This document shows, piece after piece, positions 27,188-36,124 of a stretch of 64,000 bases of DNA. Made by a program: the position numbers and the translations under genes. Source of the DNA: JADJOM01 sp963817435 (lineage in GTDB: Bacteria; Gemmatimonadota; Gemmatimonadetes; Gemmatimonadales; GWC2-71-9); contig CAWFNY010000001.1 in the NCBI GenBank assembly GCA_963817435.1, positions 992,001 to 1,056,000 on the forward strand, given 5' to 3'. The notes below the pieces were generated by a model. That model was not told the DNA's origin, made no database searches, and worked only from the letters and a program-made list of their open reading frames with translations. Position 1 is the stretch's first letter; each line of letters begins with the position of its first letter.

Positions 27188-28114
27188 ATGGGGCGCCTGA
27201 GGCTCGTCCTGGTCCTGTTCCTCGCCGCCGCCGCGCCGGCGGCGGGCACCGCGCAGTCGCTGGAGATCAAGCCGCGGCAGGCCAAGGGGACGATCGGGGA
27301 CCGATTCGTGTTCGATGTCACGGTCCGGCTCAAGCCCGGGATGGAGCTGATCGATGTCGTGCCCCATACGCTGGTCCCGACACCGCGCGGGATCCGGGTG
27401 CTGGCGGCCGACACGCTCCGCCCTGACGGGACCGGGGTCTATCGCGGCACCGCGACGGTGGCGTTCTACCGGATCGGCCCTCAGCCGGTGCCGACGCTCG
27501 CCCTGCTCTACCGCGCCGAGGCGGGGGCGCCGCCTGACACGCTGCTCCACCTGCCGGTCTCGGTCGAGGTAGTGCCGATTCTCGAGCCCGGGAACCCGCA
27601 GTTGCGGGACATCAAGCCGCTGCAGCCTCTGGGCGGGCCGGTGTGGTGGATCCGGCTCGCCGCGCTCGTTGTGGCCATCGGCGGGGGACTCTGGTGGCTG
27701 TCGCGCCGCCGGGCGACGGCGACTGTCGCCACCGCCCACGTTCGACTGCATGGCGGACCCTTTGACGCGGCGCTGGCGCGGCTGACCGAACTGGAGCACG
27801 CCGCCCATCCGAACGGGAATGGCTTCGCGCCGCTCTATGCGGACGTTGCAGACGTGGTTCGCGATTGCCTGCTCGAGGCTGGTGCCATCCCGCACCAGGG
27901 GCTCACCACCGGAGAACTCGGTGGCGTCCTCCCGCCGCCGCTCGCCGCCGGCGACCTGCGGGCCCGCTGCGAGACGGTGCTTGGCGAAGCCGACCTCGTG
28001 AAGTTCGCGAAGGTCCGGCCCGACCGCGCCGCCGCGAGCGACCACGTGGCCCGCACCCGTTCCCTGCTGGAGGCGTGGCGCTCCGCCGCCGAACCGACCG
28101 ATGCGATTCGCTGA
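27188..28114 (+). CDS. BatD-like exported membrane protein
   Basis: A 308-residue protein with a Sec signal peptide (residues about 1-22, LVLVLFLAAAAPAAGTAQ), a periplasmic beta-rich domain (about 25-145), one membrane segment near 155-175 (RLAALVVAIGGGLWWL) followed by RRR, and a cytoplasmic helical tail. The architecture and position between DUF58 and batA are those of BatD. Sequence identity to BatD is not obvious by eye, so the name is by position and topology. It overlaps batA by 14 bases. Confidence 0.72.
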   Translation: MGRLRLVLVLFLAAAAPAAGTAQSLEIKPRQAKGTIGDRFVFDVTVRLKPGMELIDVVPHTLVPTPRGIRVLAADTLRPDGTGVYRGTATVAFYRIGPQPVPTLALLYRAEAGAPPDTLLHLPVSVEVVPILEPGNPQLRDIKPLQPLGGPVWWIRLAALVVAIGGGLWWLSRRRATATVATAHVRLHGGPFDAALARLTELEHAAHPNGNGFAPLYADVADVVRDCLLEAGAIPHQGLTTGELGGVLPPPLAAGDLRARCETVLGEADLVKFAKVRPDRAAASDHVARTRSLLEAWRSAAEPTDAIR

Positions 28115-29093
28115 CCCGTATTTCCTCGTACTCCTGCCGGTGCCGCTCGGGCTGCTGCTCCGGGGCTGGTACCTGCGGCGCCGCGCCCCGGTACACCGGA
28201 TCGCATTCCCCGCTCTGCGCTTCGCCACGGCCGGCAGGACGACCTTGCGCGCCCGCTGGCATCGTCTCCCCGCCGCCCTCGGATTGCTCGGCATGGTCGT
28301 CCTGGTCACGGCGCTGGCGAGACCGCAGGTGCCTGGCGATTCGGAGCCGACCATGGTGAAGTCGCGGAACCTGATCCTCGCCCTCGACATTTCGAGCAGC
28401 ATGAAGGCGGCGGACTTTCAGCCCGGCAACCGCCTCGCCGTCGCGCGCACCGTGCTGCGGGAGTTCATCAAGCGGCGGGAAGGCGATCTCATGGGGCTGG
28501 TGATCTTCGCCGGCCGGGCCTTTTTGCAGGCGCCGCTGACCACCGACATCAGTGTGCTTGACCGGCTGGCGGAACAGGTCGACATCGGTTACCTGACCGA
28601 CGGCACCGCGATCGGGAGCGCGATCATGCTCTCGCTGAATCAGCTCAAGAACCTCCCCAAGAATTCCTGCGCGATCATTCTCATCACCGACGGCGCCAAC
28701 AACGCCGGCGACGTGACGCCGGTCCAGGCCGCCGAAGCCGCGCGGGCGCTCGGCGTTCGCATCCACACCATCGGCTTGAGCTCGGCGGACACGTTTTCCG
28801 TGGCACTCAACGGCGTGTGGACGGTGCGCAACGTCAATGCTCGGCTGTCCGGCCAGGACGAGGCAGTGCTCAAGGACATCTCGACCCGAACCGGCGGTCA
28901 GTTCTACAAGGCCACCGACCCGAACATGCTGACGGAAGTCCTCAAGGAGATCGATCCGCTGGAGCGGATCGAGGTCAAGGTGAGCGAGACGCGGGAGTGG
29001 CACGAGCTGTTCCCGATGCTGGTCGGCATCGGGCTCGCGCTGCTGCTGCTCGAGATGCTGCTGAAGCTCACCTGGCTCCGGGCGCTGCCATGA
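28101..29093 (+). CDS. batA: BatA: VWA-domain membrane protein
   Basis: A 330-residue Bat-family protein: two N-terminal membrane segments (about residues 4-20 and 55-73), a periplasm- or cytoplasm-exposed VWA domain and a C-terminal membrane segment (about 308-325). The MIDAS sequence DISSSM is in ILALDISSSMKAADF, with the conserved threonine region TDGTAIGSA and ITDGANNAGD. Bat proteins (Bacteroides aerotolerance) form complexes linked to stress tolerance and envelope function. ATG 28101 lies inside the BatD-like gene; its TGA overlaps the next ATG. Confidence 0.92.
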   Translation: MRFADPYFLVLLPVPLGLLLRGWYLRRRAPVHRIAFPALRFATAGRTTLRARWHRLPAALGLLGMVVLVTALARPQVPGDSEPTMVKSRNLILALDISSSMKAADFQPGNRLAVARTVLREFIKRREGDLMGLVIFAGRAFLQAPLTTDISVLDRLAEQVDIGYLTDGTAIGSAIMLSLNQLKNLPKNSCAIILITDGANNAGDVTPVQAAEAARALGVRIHTIGLSSADTFSVALNGVWTVRNVNARLSGQDEAVLKDISTRTGGQFYKATDPNMLTEVLKEIDPLERIEVKVSETREWHELFPMLVGIGLALLLLEMLLKLTWLRALP

Positions 29094-30841
29094 GTCTCTT
29101 CGCCGATCCCTCCGCGTTCGCGCTGTTCCTGGTGCTGCCGGCGCTCTGGCTCATCGGTCGCCACGCGGCCGCCCGGCGGCGGGAATCGCTGCGCCGGTTC
29201 GGCGATCCCGCCCTGCTCGCGCGCACCTCCTCGTTGCCCCCACGCGCCGCGGCCCCCCTCCGGACCATTCTGCGCTGGACGGGACTCACGCTCCTGGTGC
29301 TGGCGCTCGCCCGGCCACAGCTCGGGCGGCAGGCGAAGGATCTGGCCCGGACCGGGCGCGACATTATCGTGGCGCTCGACCTGTCCCGTTCGATGGGCGC
29401 CGCCGATGTCGGCGGGACCAGGCTGCGGCTCGCCAAGCGGCTGGCGTGGCAGCTGGCGAGCGCGCGCCCCGGGGACAGGATCGGGCTGGTGGTCTTCGGG
29501 GGCGCGGGATTCCTGCAGCTCCCTCCGACCAGCGACCTCGCGGCGTTCCAGCTCTTCCTGGATGCGGCATCGCCGGATGATATCGGCGACCCGTCCACCA
29601 ACATCGTGGCCGGCCTCAAGGTGGCGGAGCGAGCGCTGCGCCGCGAAGGCACCGCGGCTGGATCGCGCGCGGTCATCCTGCTCACCGATGGCGAGCGGAG
29701 CGAGGGGGCGATCGATCCGATTCTCGAGCTGTACGGCCGGGCGAGGCTGCCGGTGTTCGCCGTCGGCATCGGCACGACCGAAGGCGCCAGGGTCCCGAAC
29801 GACAGTGGCGATGCGACGGGCCCGTGGCACGTGGATGACATCGGCCGCCCGATCATCTCGAAACTGGACGAGGATGTCCTGAAGGCGATCGCGCTCGCGT
29901 CCGGCGGCAGTTACGCGCGCTATGACGACCGCGCCGCCCTCGAGACCATGACCCGGGCGCTCACCAATCTGGAGGCGCGCACCCTGGCCACGCAGCCGGC
30001 AACCGAACCGACCGAGCGCTATCAGTGGCCCCTCTTCCTAGCCATCGTGCTGCTGCTGACCGACTCGCTCCTCGGCCTGCCACGCGCCGCAAGCGCGGCC
30101 CCACCTTCCGGGCTCATGCGCCCGGGTGCCGCCCGGCGCGCCGTTCCGGCATTCGCCGCGGGCGCGGCGGTGCTGCTGATCCTGCTTTCCTGCACCTCCG
30201 CCCAGCGCGATGTCGCCCGGGCCCAGCAGCTCTACGACGACGGCAAATATCTGGAAGCCTATGAGGCCTATCAGAACGTGCTCCGCCAGCAGGGCGGCTC
30301 CGACGTCCGCTACAACGCCGGCAACTCGCTCTATCGCCTGAAGCAGTACTCCGAGGCGTCCAAGATGTACCGCGACGCACTGGCGGGAGCGAGTGACAAG
30401 CTGCGGGACCAGACCTACTTCAACATGGGCAACTCCTTCGTGCGTGCGGCGGAAGACGCCAACGCCCTGAGCGGCTACCTCGAACGGGCCACCGACGCCT
30501 ACGAAGAAGCGCTGCGTCTCAATCCCGACGACAGGGACGCCAAGTGGAACCTCGAGATCGCCCTCGCGCGCGGCGGCGATCCGGGAGAGCGAGGGTCCCG
30601 TGGCATGGGAGGCCGGGCCGATTACGGCAAGGGCGGCCATGAAGAGGGGTACGAGGGGAACCGCACCAGCGCCGTCGGCGCCATGGCAGGAGGCGGCCAG
30701 GGTGGTGACGAGGGAGAATCTGCAGAGGAACTCGACGAGCAGCAGGCCCGCTCACTCCTCGAAACGGTCGAGCGGCAGCAGCTGTCGACCCATGAGGGGC
30801 GCCGGAGCAATACTGGCCAGGGGGGCGGAAGGGACTGGTAG
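29090..30841 (+). CDS. batB: Fused BatB (VWA) and BatC (TPR) protein
   Basis: A 583-residue fusion. The N-terminal half is a second Bat VWA protein: membrane segments near 8-24 and 60-78, MIDAS DLSRS in IIVALDLSRSMGAAD, ILLTDGERSEGAIDP and a third membrane segment near 305-325. The C-terminal part is BatC-like: at residues 343-368 sits MRPGAARR, a hydrophobic run and the lipobox-like LLSC, then three or four TPRs (ARAQQLYDDGKYLEAYEAYQ onward) and a Gly-rich, acidic tail. So an apparent lipoprotein signal is embedded mid-protein. ATG 30116 (M343) could also start a separate BatC lipoprotein, though no good ribosome site precedes it. Confidence 0.88.
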   Translation: MSLFADPSAFALFLVLPALWLIGRHAAARRRESLRRFGDPALLARTSSLPPRAAAPLRTILRWTGLTLLVLALARPQLGRQAKDLARTGRDIIVALDLSRSMGAADVGGTRLRLAKRLAWQLASARPGDRIGLVVFGGAGFLQLPPTSDLAAFQLFLDAASPDDIGDPSTNIVAGLKVAERALRREGTAAGSRAVILLTDGERSEGAIDPILELYGRARLPVFAVGIGTTEGARVPNDSGDATGPWHVDDIGRPIISKLDEDVLKAIALASGGSYARYDDRAALETMTRALTNLEARTLATQPATEPTERYQWPLFLAIVLLLTDSLLGLPRAASAAPPSGLMRPGAARRAVPAFAAGAAVLLILLSCTSAQRDVARAQQLYDDGKYLEAYEAYQNVLRQQGGSDVRYNAGNSLYRLKQYSEASKMYRDALAGASDKLRDQTYFNMGNSFVRAAEDANALSGYLERATDAYEEALRLNPDDRDAKWNLEIALARGGDPGERGSRGMGGRADYGKGGHEEGYEGNRTSAVGAMAGGGQGGDEGESAEELDEQQARSLLETVERQQLSTHEGRRSNTGQGGGRDW

Positions 30842-30920
30842 GGAATGCGGGGTTCGTCTACCACGGCGATTGCCCGCAACAGCACTCCAATCTCCTCTTG
30901 GCCAGAGACCGGGAGACCCA

Positions 30921-33260
30921 ATGCCCAATCGCTATCTGCCATCGTGGTTGCTGGCCATCCTGGTTCTCCGCCAACTCCCCGCCCCGCTCGCCGCACAGAC
31001 CCCTGCTGATCGCGCAGCTCTCGATGCGTTCCAGGACTCAATCGCAGACCTGACGACCGCCGACTCGCTTGCCACAGTTGAGCCGGGAGATGCCCGCGGC
31101 CCGGCGACCCTCATCCGCAATGGCCTGCTGCAACTGCGCAGAGCCGAACTGGGCACCGGCCGGGCGGGATTCGACGCTGCCATCCAGACCCTTGAACGTG
31201 CCATCTCCTCCCACCGGGACTGGCCCTACCCATGGTACGCGCTGGGGCTGACACAGCTGGCGATGTATCAGCGGCAATTCGTCGCCAAGGCCACCGACTA
31301 CACGGGCTCTGGCTCATCGTACCGCGAGGCCGGGATGCGTTCCCTGGGCCAGGCCATCGCGGCGGACTCAGCATTCGCGCCGGCGGCTGACGCACTGTCC
31401 GGAGTGGTGACCTCACTTGGCCATCGGCTGCTGCCGAAGTGGCTCCGCGAGCCCATTCGGCGGTCACAGGCGGCAAGCGGGGGAGCTCCCGAGGTGAGCC
31501 TGGCGGCCTCCCGGATCGCCTTTGGCGACCGGCGATACGAGGCCGCGCTCGATGCACTTGGTGATTACCTGCGGCGCGGCGGCGATCCGGGGATGGCTCA
31601 TGTGGAACAGGCCCGCACCCTGATGGCCCTTGGCCAGGCTGACGCCGCCGCACGCACCTATCTGGAAGGGGTGACGAACCTCGGCGAACCGGGCCGCCTG
31701 GCCTATCGGGAGGATCTCTCCTGGATCGCCTCCGTCAGCGAGCTCGCGGCCTTCGACAGCCTGCCCGCAGCGGGGCTCCCCGAATGGGTGGCCCGGTTCT
31801 GGCGCGAACGTGATGCCCTGAACCTACGCGCGCCGAACGAACGGCTGAAGGAGCATCTGCGGCGCTGGGTGTACGCGCATGAACATTTCCAGCTGCACCG
31901 CCCGGACGACGTCCCAGCCAACGCCGAAGGGTTCGGACCACAGGATCAAACTTCGCTGTACGAGGTTGGCGCGATCGATGAAGTGCTCACCGAAGTCGCC
32001 TCCGGCATTCCAGTCTTTCGTACCTATCGCCGGACCCAGTGGGAGATCGATGACCGCGGGGTGCTCTACATCCGGCACGGCGAGCCGACGAAGAAGGTGA
32101 GCTCGGTCGCCGGACCGCCGAATGAATCGTGGGCCTATGACCTGCCGGAAGGGCGACGGGTCTTCCACCTGCTCGGCAGCCGAGCGCTGGGCACCCAGGC
32201 CGCCACTACCCTCACCGCATCCCTGCCACTCGACCCGGACATGCTGGATGCACGCGCCGATCTCGACTCGCGATATGCCGCGCTGGCGTCACGGATTCAG
32301 CTGCTGCGGGCCCAGGCCTCCACCCAGGCACAGATGAACAACCTGGCCATGCGAGCCGGCGTGCCGGCGAGTTCGCTGCAGAATTCGATGATGACTTCCA
32401 GATTTCCCGCCTCGGTACTGCAGCGCGAGGTGCTGAGAAATCGGCTGGCCATCGCCGCAGCCGTCACAACCGACGGCTATCCGCTGCACTTCAAGGAGTC
32501 ACTTGACGCCATCGTCCAGGTCTATGGCGTCGGATTCGGCGAGGACGAGCAGCGCAGGGTCCTGGCGGTCTTCGCGGTCCCGGGACGGAAACTCGCCCCG
32601 CAGCCGCGGCCCGACGGCGGGCCCGGCCTCCTGTATCCGCTCAACTTCCGGCTGATCGCACTCGACCGGGCCACGGGAACGGTTCGGCAGATCGATACCA
32701 CGCGGACCTTCCTGGCGCGGGACACGCTCCGCGGAGCCCAGCACCTGACCGGCCTCCTCGAACTCCCGGTCCCGGGAGGTAGCTACCAGATCCGCGCGCT
32801 GATCACCCAGCCGGGTGTGGACGCGGGAACAGGGGTTGGCCGGGACAGTGTCGAGATTCCGGCTTCCCCGAAGGATCTCCTGCTCTCCGATCTGATCCTC
32901 GGGCGTACGGAGAGCGGGCTGGGGTGGAGCTATGGCGGGGAGCGGATTCCACTCAATCCCCTCAACGCCTTTCCCAAAGGGACCGATGCCGAGCTCTTTT
33001 ATGAGGTTGGAGGGCTCGTGAGCGGCCGGCGGTATACCGCGACGATGACCGTCCGGAAGGCTTCTGCGAAGCCTGAGGCGAAGCCGAGTGTCCAGCTTTC
33101 ATTCGATTTCACTGCCACCGCCGCGTACGAGAGGGTTGAACGCGGATTGGGCCTGGGAAACCTCAAGCCGGAGGCCTACGTGCTGCGGGTCCAGGTTCAG
33201 GAGGTGGGCGCCTCCCCGCAGGCAAGCCGGGAACGTGCGCTGAACATCCTGCCGAACTAG
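30921..33260 (+). CDS. GWxTD-domain exported protein
   Basis: A 779-residue protein with a Sec signal peptide (WLLAILVLRQLPAPLAAQ, residues 9-26). The TPR-like helical region (about 60-270) is followed by a GWxTD-type domain: EWVARFWRERDALNL, then TQWEIDDRGVLYIRHGEP. The naming motif is thus degenerate (QWEID instead of GWxTD). The C-terminal third (about 540-779) looks like beta-sandwich domains ending TALNILPN-like. GWxTD proteins occur mainly in Acidobacteriota, Bacteroidota and Gemmatimonadota; their function is unknown. It follows the bat genes by about 80 bases and may be co-transcribed. ATG 30921 is chosen for the signal peptide. Confidence 0.82.
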   Translation: MPNRYLPSWLLAILVLRQLPAPLAAQTPADRAALDAFQDSIADLTTADSLATVEPGDARGPATLIRNGLLQLRRAELGTGRAGFDAAIQTLERAISSHRDWPYPWYALGLTQLAMYQRQFVAKATDYTGSGSSYREAGMRSLGQAIAADSAFAPAADALSGVVTSLGHRLLPKWLREPIRRSQAASGGAPEVSLAASRIAFGDRRYEAALDALGDYLRRGGDPGMAHVEQARTLMALGQADAAARTYLEGVTNLGEPGRLAYREDLSWIASVSELAAFDSLPAAGLPEWVARFWRERDALNLRAPNERLKEHLRRWVYAHEHFQLHRPDDVPANAEGFGPQDQTSLYEVGAIDEVLTEVASGIPVFRTYRRTQWEIDDRGVLYIRHGEPTKKVSSVAGPPNESWAYDLPEGRRVFHLLGSRALGTQAATTLTASLPLDPDMLDARADLDSRYAALASRIQLLRAQASTQAQMNNLAMRAGVPASSLQNSMMTSRFPASVLQREVLRNRLAIAAAVTTDGYPLHFKESLDAIVQVYGVGFGEDEQRRVLAVFAVPGRKLAPQPRPDGGPGLLYPLNFRLIALDRATGTVRQIDTTRTFLARDTLRGAQHLTGLLELPVPGGSYQIRALITQPGVDAGTGVGRDSVEIPASPKDLLLSDLILGRTESGLGWSYGGERIPLNPLNAFPKGTDAELFYEVGGLVSGRRYTATMTVRKASAKPEAKPSVQLSFDFTATAAYERVERGLGLGNLKPEAYVLRVQVQEVGASPQASRERALNILPN

Positions 33261-33293
33261 ATTTCTGCCATACGTGAACCTCAGGGGCTATCG

Positions 33294-34010
33294 ATGTCGA
33301 ACCCGTTTGGCAGCAACACCTCCAGTTCCACCTTCGCGGGCGCACAGGCCGAGACGGCCCGCATCAGCACCTTCCTGCAGAAGGTGTACGGCTGGATGTG
33401 CATCGGGCTGGCGATCACCGCCGCGATCGCGCTGTTCGTGGCCAGTTCCCCGGCGATTCTCAACCTGATCTACGGCAATCCCTTCGCCCGGTGGGGGCTG
33501 TTTCTCGCCACTCTGGGCATGGTCTGGTATATGTCCGCACGGGTCGCGAGCCTGGCCCCGTCCACGGCGGCGACCCTGTTCGTGATCTACTCGGCGCTGA
33601 TGGGAGCGATGCTCTCATTCGTTTTCATCGCCTACACGGGCGGTTCGGTGGCGAGCACCTTCCTGACGGCGTCGGCAATGTTCGGCGCGCTGGCGCTGTA
33701 CGGCACGATCACCAAGCGGAGTCTGGCCGGCGTCGGTCAGTTCGCGTTCATGGGGCTGATCGGCGTCGTGATCGCCTCCATCGTCGGCATCTTCTGGCAG
33801 AATGACATGTTCCAGTTCGTCCTGTCGATCTGTGGCGTGGTGGTATTCACCGGCCTGACCGCCTGGGATGCCCAGAAGCTCAAGGGGATGGCCCTGGCGC
33901 TTCCAGAAGGGCAGACCGGCTCGTTCGCGATCGTCGGCGCGCTCTCGCTCTACCTCGATTTCATCAACCTCTTCCTGTTCCTGCTGCGGCTCTTCGGCCG
34001 GCGGCGGTAG
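33294..34010 (+). CDS. Bax inhibitor-1/YccA family membrane protein
   Basis: A 238-residue polytopic protein with seven hydrophobic segments, the TMBIM/BI-1 family of pH-sensitive calcium leak channels and YccA-like FtsH modulators. Recognisable features are the N-terminal FLQKVYGWMCIGLAITAAIA, the central FVFIAYTGGSVASTF with SAMFGALALYG, and the C-terminal TGLTAWDAQKLKGMA block followed by ALSLYLDFINLFLFLLRLFG. ATG 33294 follows AGGGG. It stands alone between the GWxTD gene and the ribosomal operon and is closed by a hairpin at 34024-34052. Confidence 0.95.
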   Translation: MSNPFGSNTSSSTFAGAQAETARISTFLQKVYGWMCIGLAITAAIALFVASSPAILNLIYGNPFARWGLFLATLGMVWYMSARVASLAPSTAATLFVIYSALMGAMLSFVFIAYTGGSVASTFLTASAMFGALALYGTITKRSLAGVGQFAFMGLIGVVIASIVGIFWQNDMFQFVLSICGVVVFTGLTAWDAQKLKGMALALPEGQTGSFAIVGALSLYLDFINLFLFLLRLFGRRR

Positions 34011-34023
34011 TCGCTGGCGCCAC

Positions 34024-34056
34024 GAGCCCCCTCTCTTGCCGGGAGGGGGCTTCTTC
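34024..34056 (+). terminator. Intrinsic terminator after the BI-1 family gene
   Basis: A 12-bp stem (34024-34035 with 34041-34052, core AGCCCCCTC/GAGGGGGCT, including T-G pairs) has a 5-base loop and is followed by CTTC. It separates the BI-1 gene from the rpsF operon. Confidence 0.7.
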
Positions 34057-34116
34057 ATGGGGGCACTACCGATAACCCCTTCTGGTGACTAGGTTTTCCG
34101 GCTCACAAATCGTCCT

Positions 34117-34142
34117 CCCCGGTACCCGCACCAGGACCGGGG
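34117..34142 (+). promoter_or_regulatory. Hairpin in rpsF leader, candidate S6:S18 autoregulatory site
   Basis: CCCCGGT (34117-34123) and ACCGGGG (34136-34142) enclose a 12-base loop containing CCG, 24 bases before ATG of rpsF. In several bacteria the S6:S18 complex binds an rpsF leader hairpin with an unpaired CCG. This resemblance is loose and unproven. Confidence 0.35.
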
Positions 34143-34165
34143 CGTCCAGCCCAAAGGAAGGTGTC

Positions 34166-34510
34166 ATGGCCCGTCAGTACGAGGCGGTCTATATCTTCGA
34201 CAGTTCCCTCGAAGAAGCCGCCATCACCGAGAAGCTCACCCGCTTCCACTCGCTTATCCCGCAGACCAGTGGCGAACCCGTCAAGGTCAACCACTGGGGC
34301 AAGCGCACGCTCGCCTACCCCATCAAGAAGCGCGAGACCGGTTACTACGTCATCGCCAACTTCGAAGCCGCCCCGAACCTGCTGCCCGAGTTCGAGCGCG
34401 CCCTGAAGCTGGACGACGGCGTCCTCCGCTTCCTGGTCGTGGTCAACGAGCACGATTACACGCCGGTCCGCGACATGACCGACCGCAAGTTCGAGGAGGA
34501 TGACGAATGA
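34166..34510 (+). CDS. rpsF: 30S ribosomal protein S6
   Basis: A 114-residue S6 protein, which pairs with S18 on the small-subunit platform. It begins ARQYEAVYIFDSSLEE and contains the conserved VNHWGKRTLAYPIKKRETGYYV and the acidic C-terminal tail ending EEDDE. ATG 34166 follows AAGGAAGG. It is first gene of rpsF-rpsR-DUF2232-rplI; its TGA overlaps the rpsR start. Confidence 0.98.
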   Translation: MARQYEAVYIFDSSLEEAAITEKLTRFHSLIPQTSGEPVKVNHWGKRTLAYPIKKRETGYYVIANFEAAPNLLPEFERALKLDDGVLRFLVVVNEHDYTPVRDMTDRKFEEDDE

Positions 34511-34731
34511 TGAAGCGCACCCGGAAGGGTGACCCGCTGGCCGAAGCGGGCATCCGGTATATCGACTACAAGGACGAGAAGCAGCTGCAGCGTTTCCTCA
34601 CCGAGCGCGGCAAGATCCTGCCGGCCCGGCTGTCGGGAATCACCGCGCGGCACCAGCGGCAGCTTGCGACCGCGATCAAGCGGGCGCGCTACCTCGCGCT
34701 GCTGCCCTACGTGAAGCGGGGCACGAGCTGA
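34507..34731 (+). CDS. rpsR: 30S ribosomal protein S18
   Basis: A 74-residue S18. It carries the conserved IRYIDYKDEKQLQRFLTERGKILPARLSG segment and the basic TARHQRQLATAIKRARYLALLPY rRNA-binding helix. No zinc cysteines are present, so it is the zinc-free form. ATG 34507 overlaps the rpsF stop; ATG 34510 is an equally good alternative. Confidence 0.98.
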   Translation: MMKRTRKGDPLAEAGIRYIDYKDEKQLQRFLTERGKILPARLSGITARHQRQLATAIKRARYLALLPYVKRGTS

Positions 34732-34772
34732 CCGTCGCCGCCGGCGGCCGACCGGCGGTAACGTGGAGGGCG

Positions 34773-35681
34773 ATGGTGCTGTTGCTGGCCTTCCTCCTCC
34801 TCTTTCCGCCGCTCTTCGTGCTGGGGCCGCTGGCGGGCCTGCTTGCCGCCTCGCGACCGACCACCCTGCGGGAGTGGGCGTGGGTCACGGCGGCGGTGTT
34901 GTGGCTGTCGTCGTCGCTGCTGAGGCCGGGAGGCCTGGCGACGCAGATTCTGTCGGCGTGGGCGCTGTTTCTGACCGGGGCATTCGTGGCAACGATGCTG
35001 TCCGGGAATCGCGAAGCTGGTTTCCGGCGCGCTCCTCGCGGCGCTGGGGAGCCTCGTGGCGACCGACCGGATGGGTCTGGTGGCTGGGGACCCGCTGGCA
35101 GGAGATCCAGCTGGCGGTCGTCGCACATGGGGTGGGAGGCGCGCCGCGAGCTCCTCGCCCAGGTACAGCTCGATCCAGCGCGGATGGCCAGTGCGCGGAT
35201 CATGCTCGACGCATTGGCGGATGGGGTAGGCGTGATGGCGCACCTGTTCCCCGCCCTGCTGATCCTGGTGTCGCTGCCGGGGCTGGCCCTCGCCTGGGCT
35301 TGGTATCACCGACTGGCCGTTCGCCCGGCCGGGCCTGCACCCGAACCGTTTTCGGAGTTCCGGTTCAGCGATCAGCTGATCTGGCTGGTGGTGGCGTGCG
35401 TCGCGGTATTCGTCCTGCCGATCCCCGAGCCGTTCCGGAATCTGATGGGCAACGTCGCCGTGGTGGCGGGCGGCCTGTATGCCGCGCGTGGGGCGGCGGT
35501 CATCTGGGTGAGCATCGAGTCGTTCCCGCTGCTGATCCTCGCGGTGATTGGTCTTGGAGTGCTGCTGATTCTTCCGGTCGCGCTCGGTGGCGTGTTCGCC
35601 ATCGGCTTGGCCGATACCTGGGTGGATTTCCGGCGGCGCTTTCAGCCCGCCGACACAGAAGGGAGATCTCCATGGAAGTGA
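34773..35681 (+). pseudogene. DUF2232 (YybS-like) membrane protein gene with apparent triple frame change
   Basis: The frame starting at ATG 34773 (ribosome site GGAGGG) encodes a polytopic membrane protein of the kind often found between rpsR and rplI. It stays open for 302 codons, but between about 35013 and 35126 it becomes Arg/Gly-rich with poor GC at third positions. In the same interval the other two frames in turn read like this family: KLVSGALLAALGSLVATD from 35014, then WVWWLGTRWQEIQLAVVAH from 35072, then the original frame again from MGWEARRELLAQ at 35127. Three successive +1 shifts restore the frame. It is either a base-calling problem or a damaged gene. The end overlaps rplI by ten bases. 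Confidence 0.7.
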
Positions 35682-36115
35682 TTCTCCGCGAGGACGTGAA
35701 GTCCCTCGGGAAGGCTGGCGAGCTGGTCAAGGTGAAGCCGGGTTATGCCCGTAACTTCCTGCTGCCGAAGGGCCTCGCCTACGAGGCGACCGAAGGCAAC
35801 CGGAAGCGGATCCAGGCCGAGTCCAAGGCGCGCGACGCCCGCATGGCTGAAGAGCGGAGCGCCGCCGAGGCGATCGCGTCGAAGCTCAATGCCGTGAGCC
35901 TCACCCTGTCACGCAAGGCGGGCGAGGGCGATCGGCTCTTCGGCTCCATCACCGCGCAGGACATCGCCGACGCGCTGAGCGCGCAGGGTCACGCGATCGA
36001 CAAGCGCAAGATCGACCTCGAACATCCGATCAAGACGGTGGGCCAGCACACCGTGCCGGTCCGGCTCCATCACGAGGTACAGGCGGAACTGCGTCTGACC
36101 GTCGTGGCGGAGTGA
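35672..36115 (+). CDS. rplI: 50S ribosomal protein L9
   Basis: A 147-residue L9 with the compact N-terminal 23S-binding domain (VILREDVKSLGKAGELVKVKPGYARNFLLPKGLA), the long connecting helix rich in Lys/Glu/Ala, and the C-terminal domain (GDRLFGSITAQDIADAL). ATG 35672 follows GGGAG inside the end of the DUF2232 gene. It is last of the rpsF operon; the next gene starts nine bases on. Confidence 0.98.
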   Translation: MEVILREDVKSLGKAGELVKVKPGYARNFLLPKGLAYEATEGNRKRIQAESKARDARMAEERSAAEAIASKLNAVSLTLSRKAGEGDRLFGSITAQDIADALSAQGHAIDKRKIDLEHPIKTVGQHTVPVRLHHEVQAELRLTVVAE

Positions 36116-36124
36116 CCGTCGCGG

